From contig DASVHD010000029.1 in the NCBI GenBank assembly GCA_036382775.1, positions 124,001 to 188,000 on the forward strand: a DNA stretch of 64,000 nucleotides. The letters are read 5' to 3'. A program made the position numbers and the translations under genes. This stretch comes from a bacterium (lineage in GTDB: Bacteria; Hydrothermota; Tepidihabitantia; SM23-42; JAOAFX01). Below, piece by piece: positions 48,554 to 55,571 of the stretch; the first letter of the stretch is position 1, and each line of letters opens with the position of its first letter. The notes below the pieces were generated by a model. The model was not told where the DNA came from. It saw nothing but the letters and a program-made list of their open reading frames with translations, and ran no database searches.

Positions 48554-49490
48554 CTATCATACCTTTTTCCTTTTGAATATTATCATAACGTTCTTTAGCC
48601 CATTTTTCAATTTTTAGTAGAAACTTTGCGCTTTTCAGATGATCTTTTAAAACAAGGCTTTCCTGGTGTCCATTCGGATAAATATACTTGAAATTATTGC
48701 GATCAAATTTCGGTTTTGCTTCATGTATAATCCTGTGATGATTTGGACATACTACAATTATATTATTGCTGTGGTCAACGCCTCCGCGGGATAGCCAAAT
48801 CATATGATGGGTTTCTGAATAGGGTATACCATAAGTAGGTTTAAAATCGTGTTCACATATTTGACACTTGTATTTATATAATTCCTTAAGAATCACTGGT
48901 AGTTCAGGATTGCGCTTTATTCGCTTGTATTCTGCCACAGTTTCCCAAGCAATTTGATCTGGTGAATCCTCAACGATACGATCGTTTCCATTAATAAATG
49001 ACCATATTTGATAGTCACGCCGAGCACGAGCTTGATCAAGCACTCGGTGAACATGTTTTTCGATATCTTTCTCTGCATATAATCGCAATATAAACGGCAT
49101 TATTTTTTTGGCGTCATCTTCATGTATTAATGCAGGATTTGATTGCCCTGCATAATTGTATTTCAAGCCAATATCCTCTAATGAAAAATGAATCGTTGGC
49201 ACTATTGCACTGCAATAAAGAATCCATGGCCATGTCTTTCCTGCATCAGGCCAGAAATCACGACTAATTGTCCCATTAAAATCGTTTTCATAGTGATCAA
49301 AAATAAGTGCATATTCTATTCGTCTATCTTCCTTGCCTAATCTTTTTGCATCCACCAAAACTAATTGCAGTAATAAAACATCACCCTTTTCAATCTCCGG
49401 GTTACGAGGTTTATTTGATATTGCAAACATTCTATTATGAATACAAGACTTAAATTGAGTTTCTCTTACATTCAATCGCCAGATGTTCAT
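48546..49490 (-). CDS. HNH nuclease with EVE/PUA-like N-terminal domain
   Basis: 314 residues from ATG 49490, preceded by GGAG and one base after the redoxin stop. The C-terminal domain is a classic HNH: YKCQICEHDF (Cys209, Cys212), ETHHMIWLSRGGVDHSNN (His228-His229), VCPNHHRIIH (Cys248, His251). The N-terminal 130 residues (NIWRLNVRETQFKSCIHNRM, KGDVLLLQLVL, IEYALIFDHYENDFNGTI) look like an EVE/PUA-fold domain, which in other proteins recognises modified cytosine. It is coupled to a second HNH gene. Together they look like a modification-dependent restriction pair. Confidence 0.83.
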   Translation of the reverse strand: MNIWRLNVRETQFKSCIHNRMFAISNKPRNPEIEKGDVLLLQLVLVDAKRLGKEDRRIEYALIFDHYENDFNGTISRDFWPDAGKTWPWILYCSAIVPTIHFSLEDIGLKYNYAGQSNPALIHEDDAKKIMPFILRLYAEKDIEKHVHRVLDQARARRDYQIWSFINGNDRIVEDSPDQIAWETVAEYKRIKRNPELPVILKELYKYKCQICEHDFKPTYGIPYSETHHMIWLSRGGVDHSNNIIVVCPNHHRIIHEAKPKFDRNNFKYIYPNGHQESLVLKDHLKSAKFLLKIEKWAKERYDNIQKEKGMIDE

Positions 49491-49491
49491 G

Positions 49492-49992
49492 TTAATCTCC
49501 AAATATTGCTTTCAACGTATCGACAATAATAATTTCATCCCCAGTTTTGTAACCTTCGTGCCTATAAACAATATCGCCGCTCATGTCAATCGCGATTGTG
49601 GATGGCATTGCCTGAATGTCATACAGATCGCGGATGATGTTTGCCGTATCCAGCAGGATCTCGTATTCGTATACCCAGTCATGCTCAAAAGCAGTGTCCG
49701 TAACCTGCGACGCATATTGGCTCCCATCCTGGCTGATCGCAAAAACAGTGACACGTATCGAATGCAGGGTATCACCATAAAGCAAAAGGGCATCCAGTTC
49801 CTCTATACTCATTTTGCACCACATTGCCCAGGGAATAATTACCACTGGACTTTGACTTAGATAGCCGTAGAGGTTGACCTCATTGCCATAAACATCAGGT
49901 AGGGTGAAGTCGGGGACGGAGTATTGGGGATCGTCGTGATCGCAGGCTGAAAAAAATAGGAGCAATAATACAATAAACAATATACCCCTCAC
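49492..49992 (-). CDS. redoxin-like lipoprotein lacking the second cysteine
   Basis: 166 residues from GTG 49992, which gives a lipoprotein signal (VRGILFIVLLLLFFSAC). The frame is open to 50094 through repeat sequence, so earlier starts are unlikely. The domain is AhpC/TlpA-like: VPDFTLPDVYGNEVNLYGYL, VVIIPWAMWCKMSIEEL, LLDTANIIRDLYDIQAMPST. The usual CxxC is WCKMS here, leaving one cysteine, so it would act as a peroxiredoxin or monothiol protein rather than a disulfide oxidoreductase. It directly precedes the HNH pair and may share a transcript with it. Confidence 0.8.
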   Translation of the reverse strand: MRGILFIVLLLLFFSACDHDDPQYSVPDFTLPDVYGNEVNLYGYLSQSPVVIIPWAMWCKMSIEELDALLLYGDTLHSIRVTVFAISQDGSQYASQVTDTAFEHDWVYEYEILLDTANIIRDLYDIQAMPSTIAIDMSGDIVYRHEGYKTGDEIIIVDTLKAIFGD

Positions 49993-50066
49993 CCTTACCC
50001 TCTTCCCATAGGGACACCAGTTATTAAAAAGACTATTTTCCACGTCGCCCACAAGGGGCGAGGAAA
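49982..50066. repeat. CCCTCACCCTTACCCTC element, copy 1
   Basis: CCCTCACCCTTACCCTCTTC starts inside the redoxin signal region; CGCCCACAAGGGGCGAGGAA follows. Relatives lie at 52727-52772 and 59428-59490. Confidence 0.5.
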
Positions 50067-50077
50067 ATGAACCAGAT

Positions 50078-50111
50078 GAGATTGCCGCACACAAGGCTTG
50101 CTCGCAATGAC
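50078..50111. repeat. GAGATTGC..GCTCGCAATGAC element, copy 1
   Basis: GAGATTGCCGCACACAAGGC, then TTGCTCGCAATGAC. Similar copies lie at 55364-55398 and 59488-59518. Confidence 0.6.
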
Positions 50112-50179
50112 CCCATTAGACACGGCGTGTCTAACGGGGCAGGCAAAAAACCTGGATTCCTGCTTGCGCAGGAATGACA
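50111..50179. repeat. GGATTCC..GGAATGAC hairpin element, copy 1
   Basis: Two hairpins: CCCCATTAGACAC against GTGTCTAACGGGG, then ATTCCTGC TTGC GCAGGAAT followed by GAC. Confidence 0.7.
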
Positions 50180-50262
50180 CATGAACGTTATGCATTATCT
50201 AACCTTTACGCAACCAGGCGGTTGCGTCGATGTCAGCGATGACAGACATGATGACAGTAATT

Positions 50263-51576
50263 TCATTTCGCTATAATGACTTTTTGCTCGATTTTGCCGT
50301 TAATCTCGATGAAGTAGATGCCAGGGCCAATAGAAGCGGGATTAATCTGTCTGCCCATGATGTCAAAGACCTTGCAGTTTTTCATGCCGCTCAAATACCG
50401 CAGCGAACCGTGGAAAACAGTCGGGATCATGTATTCCGGATCCGATGTCTGCTTTTTCTCCTCGACCACGCCGGTCTGGTGCGCCAGCTTAACGAGGTAT
50501 ACATCCCAGCTTCCAGAGCCATAGGAATTTGTCCTGCCGGCGATTATACAGCCATTATCCGCTGTCATGGATATCGAATATCCCTCATCCTGTCCTGCTC
50601 CGCCGATGGTTTTGGTCCACAACGTATCGCCGACAGAATCGGTTTTGACAACATACACGTCTTCATATCCCGCTCCAAAAGACCTGGTATAACCGGCGAT
50701 CACAAAACCGCCGTCGCCTGTTTCCTGAACGGATGAACCGTATTCAAAATCAAGCCCGCCATAGGTTCTTGTCCATAATGAATCTCCTCTATCGCTGAGA
50801 CGCAACAGCCAAATGTCACCACCCTGACCAAAAGAACAGGTCCATCCCGCAACAATATAGCCGCCGCCCGAGACGCACTGTACACAATAAGCTTCGTCAT
50901 TGTTTCCGGGCGTTCCATATGTCCTCGTCGAAAGCGTATCGCCGATTGAATCGGTTCTTATTATATATACGTCAGCCCAAGGATCTGTAAGATAAGCAGT
51001 GTATCCCGCGAAAATGTAGCCGCCGTCATTGACCTGCTTCGCAGAGAAACAGTAATCCCGGTATGTCCCGCCATACGTTTTTTGCCACTGCATATTGCCC
51101 AGTGAATCTGTTTTTACAACATAAACATCACTGTAGGAGTTCGACTGGCCCGCCAAGATATAACCGCCATCAAAGGTCGGTTGCACGGCGTACGCAATAT
51201 CATCAAGGGCACCACCATAGCACCGCGACCATAATGTATCGCCCGCCGGATCAGTTTTTAGCAGATAAGCATCAAGGTTATTTTCGCCCGGTTGGCATAT
51301 TGACCCTGCAATAACATACCCCCTGTCGCTTGTTTGCTCTATTGCCCAGAATTCTCCATTATAAATTTTTGTCCAGAGCGTGTCCCCGTCAGCATCCATT
51401 TTCAACAACCACGCATAAATGTTACCGGACAATTGGGTTTCACCGATGACGATGTACCCTCCGTCTTCACGCGATTCCACTTCACAGGCTTCGTCCCAGC
51501 CTGTACCCCCGTAAGTTCTTGTCCAGAGCGTGTCGGGAGCCTGGGTGAAAAGAAAAAATACCGAAAAAAAAATCAT
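50263..51576 (-). CDS. secreted DTLWTRTYGG-repeat propeller with T9SS-like tail
   Basis: 437 residues: a very short signal (MIFFSVFFLFTQA), then about eight repeats of 50 residues with DTLWTRTYGG, DGGYIVAG and DVYVVKTDSVG, which would fold as a propeller. The tail (CKVFDIMGRQINPASIGPGI, YFIEINGKIEQ, basic end VIIAK) resembles that of the 42-residue repeat protein and fits type IX cargo. Its start overlaps the preceding membrane protein stop by four bases (51573-51576), so expression is coupled to it. Confidence 0.85.
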   Translation of the reverse strand: MIFFSVFFLFTQAPDTLWTRTYGGTGWDEACEVESREDGGYIVIGETQLSGNIYAWLLKMDADGDTLWTKIYNGEFWAIEQTSDRGYVIAGSICQPGENNLDAYLLKTDPAGDTLWSRCYGGALDDIAYAVQPTFDGGYILAGQSNSYSDVYVVKTDSLGNMQWQKTYGGTYRDYCFSAKQVNDGGYIFAGYTAYLTDPWADVYIIRTDSIGDTLSTRTYGTPGNNDEAYCVQCVSGGGYIVAGWTCSFGQGGDIWLLRLSDRGDSLWTRTYGGLDFEYGSSVQETGDGGFVIAGYTRSFGAGYEDVYVVKTDSVGDTLWTKTIGGAGQDEGYSISMTADNGCIIAGRTNSYGSGSWDVYLVKLAHQTGVVEEKKQTSDPEYMIPTVFHGSLRYLSGMKNCKVFDIMGRQINPASIGPGIYFIEINGKIEQKVIIAK

Positions 51577-52523
51577 GTTTGCTCCATTCCAAGGTCTTTG
51601 GCAAGGAGGTCGGGAGTGTAGCCTTCTTTGCGCACGCGCAGGTCAAGATACAGCAAGACCGAAGCGATCAAGCAAGCGGGAAATATAAAAACAGCCAGGA
51701 ACACGCCCGCATAGGGTATCATATAAAGGACTCTTTGCAGGATGGCACATGGCAGATAAAAAACAAGAACTATGCCAAAAACACGCCACCAGCTCTTTTT
51801 TACCAATTGTTTGCTCCGGTAGAAAGCGTTGATGACTTTGCTGTTTTCTATGACAATAACATTCGCAATAAAAGCCCAGCATATGCCATAATATAAAGCA
51901 AATGGTATACCTATTATAGTAATCGCCATCGCTCCAAAACCTAATGCCGCCAATGATCCAGCGCCGAGCATGCGCCAGAATTTACCGAATGCGTCTTTGA
52001 AACATCTGTCAATATCAACCTTCCCGTAAAATTGCGCGCATACAGCTCTTATGGTCGCTGCAGTGGTTATCGTGCTCACAATAATGCTGGTCACCAGGAT
52101 CACGATCATTAGAGCGAAATAATATTTGAATCCTTTTTCAAGATCAATGCCTTTGGGAGACAGCTTCAACAATAAAGTGGTGCCGAGCCAAAAAGCCGTG
52201 ACCACTATTTGCCAGACAATATACAAAAAGAAAATAGCGCTGAAGTTGTTAGAATAGATCTTAAAAGAATCGTTGATAAATTTGCCCAGGGTCCGCGGGC
52301 CAAGCATGCTTTCAATGACCGGTGGGCGTATTTCTTCTCTTTTACCCGAACCCGAAACAACCGGCAGCGACGCCAGGTATTCAGGCTGCTCACCGGTCTC
52401 CACGGCGTTATCCGGTATGACCGCGTCCGCGTTGCAGTTTTTGCACCTGACCGTCTCTCCCTTTTTTAAATAAGCGACAATGATCGGTTTGCCGCATGCA
52501 GGACAATTGAATTTCAAGCTCAT
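51573..52523 (-). CDS. zinc-ribbon plus six-helix membrane protein
   Basis: 316 residues. The N-terminus has a zinc ribbon (CPACGKPI, CKNCNADAVIP). Six hydrophobic helices follow (about 95-305), with GKFINDSFKIYSNNF and IENSKVINAFYRSKQLVKKSWWR between helices. The membrane part resembles glycerophosphodiester phosphodiesterase membrane-domain/DUF975-type proteins. The role is unknown. It is translationally coupled to a secreted propeller, so it may help its export or be controlled with it. Confidence 0.72.
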   Translation of the reverse strand: MSLKFNCPACGKPIIVAYLKKGETVRCKNCNADAVIPDNAVETGEQPEYLASLPVVSGSGKREEIRPPVIESMLGPRTLGKFINDSFKIYSNNFSAIFFLYIVWQIVVTAFWLGTTLLLKLSPKGIDLEKGFKYYFALMIVILVTSIIVSTITTAATIRAVCAQFYGKVDIDRCFKDAFGKFWRMLGAGSLAALGFGAMAITIIGIPFALYYGICWAFIANVIVIENSKVINAFYRSKQLVKKSWWRVFGIVLVFYLPCAILQRVLYMIPYAGVFLAVFIFPACLIASVLLYLDLRVRKEGYTPDLLAKDLGMEQT

Positions 52524-52550
52524 GATGTGCCTTTTATTTGTTAAGTATCA

Positions 52551-52601
52551 TGGATTCCCGCTGGAGTTTTACCCCGTACCTGATACGGGGCAGGAATGAC
52601 A
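52551..52601. repeat. GGATTCCC..GGAATGAC element, copy 2
   Basis: TGGATTCCCGCTGGAGTTTT, then CCCCGTA CCTGA TACGGGG (a perfect stem, 52572-52590), then CAGGAATGAC. Confidence 0.75.
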
Positions 52602-52726
52602 GAGAGACATATCGTAATGTCATCGTTTTTTGTTTAAATTCCTATATGTACAAACGATACGCAGAAGTCAGCGCGGTAAATGCATTTGTTTGGTTCATTC
52701 ATAAACCCTCACTCATGGTGAAATAA

Positions 52727-52772
52727 TTCACCCTCCCCTTTATCCCCTCCCATCAAGGGAGGGGGATTGGAG
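52727..52772. repeat. CCCTCCCC element, copy 2
   Basis: CACCCTCCCCTTTATCCCCT, then CCCATCAAGGGAGGGGGATT. CCCTCCCATC and AAGGGAGGGGG can pair. Confidence 0.5.
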
Positions 52773-52835
52773 TTAACTACTATTCCACACTTAAGTATAA
52801 TAACAGCGCCCCCTTTTGTCAAGGGTGCTGGTTTA

Positions 52836-52890
52836 TCTCGTTTAGAACGTTAATAGCGTTTATATCGTGTGATAAACGGTTTAGGCGCGA
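52836..52890. repeat. degenerate CGTT words, copy 2
   Basis: CTCGTTTAGAACGTTAATAG, then CGTTTATATCGTGTGATAAA and CGGTTTAGGCGC, in steps of about 10. Confidence 0.45.
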
Positions 52891-52952
52891 ATGGCGCGGC
52901 TTAGGGTTCTGCGAGCCGGGGAGGCGTAAAGCGCGGAAAGCGGGAAACGCTA

Positions 52953-52980
52953 TTGACCTACATAATATAATAAGTAAAAT
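52953..52980 (+). promoter_or_regulatory. promoter of the Kelch gene
   Basis: TTGACC, 16 bases, TAAAAT, with a leader of about 22 bases carrying GAGGGAGG. Confidence 0.5.
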
Positions 52981-53008
52981 TATAGTGTATAATAATGAGG
53001 GAGGAAAC

Positions 53009-54400
53009 ATGAATAATAGATTTCTTGTATGTCTTGTGCTTTTTTTGTCGCTTGGCTTCGCGCAAAAAAAAGTCGTAAAGAAATCCGATGTGGTAAGGCT
53101 GTCGCCCCGCCTGCTCAATTATCAAGGTTATCTTACTGACACGCTCGGCAACCCGATCACGAATTCGTCTCTTTCGCTATCATTTGCAATATTCGACAGT
53201 CCTTCCGGCGGTTCTCAGAAATGGACCGAGACTCAAAGCTCAGTCAGCGTAGACAAGGGCATCTTTAACGTGCTCCTGGGCAGCGTCACGCCGATCCCGG
53301 ATTCTGTATTCACGGCAAGCACCAACCGTTATCTACAATTGACCGTTGCGGGACAGGTCGTATCACCCCGGACACCGATCGTTTCCATGGGCTACGCTTA
53401 TACATCCACCTATTCTGATACTGCCCAATACGCACGCGCGGCACCAACCACGGGCGTACCCCAGGGGTACTGCATACTAGGACCGACGACGACTCCGCCG
53501 CCCGGATACACGTACATAGATCTTTATAGCGACTTCACGCGGCCTGAATCATGGCAGACACGGGCTGACATGCCCACCGGGCGCAGCGAGCTTGCCGTTG
53601 TAGAAGTTAACGGCAGAATATACGCCTTGGGTGGACTCCTTGGTGGTAATGTTCCCATAAATACTAACGAAGAATATGACCCGGTCTCGAACACCTGGCG
53701 ACCCCGTGAAGTCATGCTTGCCAACCATGCGGGGTTTGGCGCCGCAGCTATCAACGGTAAGATCTACTCGATCGGTGGTTGGGCCGGTGGCAGTTTCACC
53801 GAAGAATACGATCCCATCGCTAACACCTGGCAGGTCAGGGCGTATGCACCTATTTCGCTCCAGTTTTTTGGATGTTGCGCGGTCAACGGCAGGATCTATG
53901 TTATCGGCGGCGGTTCCGGCGCTCAAACAGGCAATTACGAATACAACCCGGACTCTAACACATGGCGATCTCGAGCCGACATGCCCACTGGGCGCAGATA
54001 TCTAGCTGCGGTGGCGGTTAATGGCAAGATCTACGCGATCGGTGGGCAGGATGGCTCGAACAATCCCTTGCAAACAAACGAAGAATATGATCCTGTAACG
54101 AACACATGGCAGACGCGAGCGAACATGCCCACGGCACGTTTTGGGTTGGCAGCGGTCGGGGCGAACGGCAAGGTGTATGCCCTGGGTGGATGGAATACTG
54201 GCTCAGCAGCGACGAATGAAGAATATGACCCGGTCACAAATACCTGGCAGACGCGGGTAAGCATGCCCACGGCACGCGCCGCTTTTGGCGCCTGCGTGGT
54301 AAGCAGTAAAATTTACGCGATCGGCGGGAACGGCGGTGACCAGAAGAACGAGGAATATCAATCCCTGCTGGTTAAATACTATCTTCACATGAAAAATTAA
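53009..54400 (+). CDS. Kelch-repeat secreted protein with shared N-terminal module
   Basis: 463 residues from ATG 53009 (GAGGGAGGA upstream). Signal peptide, then a module shared with the genes at 55572 and 59580 (LNYQGYLTDTLGNPITN, VDKGIFNVLLGSVTPIPDS, TAGQVVSPRT-like, YAYTSTYSDTA; about 30-145). Six Kelch units follow (AAVAVNGKIYAIGG, NEEYDPVTNTWQTRA, MPTGR), enough for one six-bladed propeller. There is no sorting tail and no shared C-terminal module. The next gene begins on its stop codon (TAATG). It is probably exported. Confidence 0.85.
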   Translation: MNNRFLVCLVLFLSLGFAQKKVVKKSDVVRLSPRLLNYQGYLTDTLGNPITNSSLSLSFAIFDSPSGGSQKWTETQSSVSVDKGIFNVLLGSVTPIPDSVFTASTNRYLQLTVAGQVVSPRTPIVSMGYAYTSTYSDTAQYARAAPTTGVPQGYCILGPTTTPPPGYTYIDLYSDFTRPESWQTRADMPTGRSELAVVEVNGRIYALGGLLGGNVPINTNEEYDPVSNTWRPREVMLANHAGFGAAAINGKIYSIGGWAGGSFTEEYDPIANTWQVRAYAPISLQFFGCCAVNGRIYVIGGGSGAQTGNYEYNPDSNTWRSRADMPTGRRYLAAVAVNGKIYAIGGQDGSNNPLQTNEEYDPVTNTWQTRANMPTARFGLAAVGANGKVYALGGWNTGSAATNEEYDPVTNTWQTRVSMPTARAAFGACVVSSKIYAIGGNGGDQKNEEYQSLLVKYYLHMKN

Positions 54401-55326
54401 TGCCGGCGATCGCCACTGCGAAGAACCGAAAAATTCCGAGAGTATTGACCGTATTGTTGTTGTTTACGTTCATCGCCATCATTTCTTGCGGATCGGACGA
54501 TCATCGAACATTAGCGGTCGTCGCGGAAACATGCATTACCCGCGCCGACCTTGCATACAAAATAGCGATCGAAAAAGCGTATGGCGACACAGCGTTTACC
54601 GAACAGGCGGCACTGGTCGCGCTCATCAACGACGCCTTTGAAACTGAAGTCGCGCGCATGCACGGAATTGCCGCCGCACCCGAAGACTTAAAAGCCCTGG
54701 ATCAACATGCCAGCAAAACCAGCAAGGCGCCTGAAATCCTGGCAAAGATCAAACAGATCTTCGGCCACGATATCCGGTCATATGAACGCATATATCTGCA
54801 GCCAAAAATCATCAATTATAAATTGCACGCCTGGTTCAGCCGGGACGTGGACATTCACAAGAGCGAGCGAACCAGGATCGAACGCGCGCATCGACTTGCG
54901 CTCACGGGGATGCCGTTTGACGCGGTGGCGCGCGCCTGCAAGCTTGCATACTCAGTAGACACTTTTAGAGTGGTAAGATCGCAGCCGCCTTCGATCCTGC
55001 AAGAATACCCACCCAGCGGTGATTCCCAGGAAAACGATCCAATGCTGAAGATCTTTTCAGGTATGAAAGCCGGTGAAATATACCATGATATCATCGAGGA
55101 CGATGTCGAATTTAAGATCATAAAACTGATCCATCGCATAGATTCCATCTACTCATACCAACGCGTCGCCGCTAAAAAGATGGATTTCGATAAGTGGTAC
55201 GGCGGACAGGGGGCAAAAATACCGGTACAGATTATGGACCAAGATTTAAGAAAAAAGGTTGTTGAATCTTATCCGGAATTATGGTGGGTAAAAACGCTAG
55301 AAGACGAAAACATTAATAGTTATTAA
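54400..55326 (+). CDS. SurA-like lipoprotein chaperone
   Basis: 308 residues: a signal with lipobox (AIISC), then a SurA/PrsA-type N-domain (VAETCITRADLAYKIAIEKA, AALVALINDAFETEVARMHG, KIKQIFGHDIRSYERIYLQP). A short region around 160-255 could be a reduced parvulin domain (GMPFDAVARA, FSGMKAGEIYHDIIEDDVEF), but the hydrophobic pocket residues are not obvious. It starts on the last base of the Kelch gene stop (TAATG), so the two are translationally coupled. That makes a dedicated folding helper for the Kelch protein likely. Confidence 0.75.
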   Translation: MPAIATAKNRKIPRVLTVLLLFTFIAIISCGSDDHRTLAVVAETCITRADLAYKIAIEKAYGDTAFTEQAALVALINDAFETEVARMHGIAAAPEDLKALDQHASKTSKAPEILAKIKQIFGHDIRSYERIYLQPKIINYKLHAWFSRDVDIHKSERTRIERAHRLALTGMPFDAVARACKLAYSVDTFRVVRSQPPSILQEYPPSGDSQENDPMLKIFSGMKAGEIYHDIIEDDVEFKIIKLIHRIDSIYSYQRVAAKKMDFDKWYGGQGAKIPVQIMDQDLRKKVVESYPELWWVKTLEDENINSY

Positions 55327-55363
55327 GTAATTATGTAATTAAATTGCTACATGACTTAAAAGC

Positions 55364-55398
55364 TGAGATTGCTTCGCACCCAACACGCTCGCAATGAC
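55364..55398. repeat. GAGATTGC..GCTCGCAATGAC element, copy 2
   Basis: TGAGATTGCTTCGCACCCAA, then CACGCTCGCAATGAC. Confidence 0.6.
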
Positions 55399-55412
55399 AA
55401 AAAGGGAAACAC

Positions 55413-55461
55413 TGGATTCCCGTTGGAGTTTACCCCGTACTCGATACGGGGCGGGAATGAC
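55413..55461. repeat. GGATTCCC..GGAATGAC element, copy 3
   Basis: TGGATTCCCGTTGGAGTTTA, then CCCCGTACTCGATACGGGG and CGGGAATGAC. Close to copy 2 in sequence. Confidence 0.75.
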
Positions 55462-55496
55462 ATTAATGGAGCTCGCAATGACCTCAAAAACAGGTC

Positions 55497-55558
55497 TTTC
55501 TGGTCTATTTAGTTTATACCAGATAGGCGAAAAAGACAGGAGTAACTAAATAGACTAT
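55497..55558 (-). repeat. GTCTATTTAGTT 3'-end element, copy 1
   Basis: GTCTATTTAGTT (55503-55514) and AACTAAATAGAC (55544-55555) are perfect inverted repeats flanking ACCAGATAGGCGAAAAAGAC. It lies 13 bases beyond the stop of the minus-strand surface gene. Confidence 0.75.
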
Positions 55559-55571
55559 ACTTTATTCTCTA

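Larger units (their letters stand above)
52524..53008. other. repeat-filled divergent intergenic region
   Basis: No gene. It holds a GGATTCCC..GGAATGAC element (52551-52601), a CCCTCCCC element (52727-52772), CGTT-type words (52836-52890) and the promoter of the Kelch gene (52953-52980). Confidence 0.7.

Noticed and set aside
50001-50094. Longer start for the redoxin gene
   Set aside because: The added codons come from a dispersed repeat and would spoil the lipoprotein signal.
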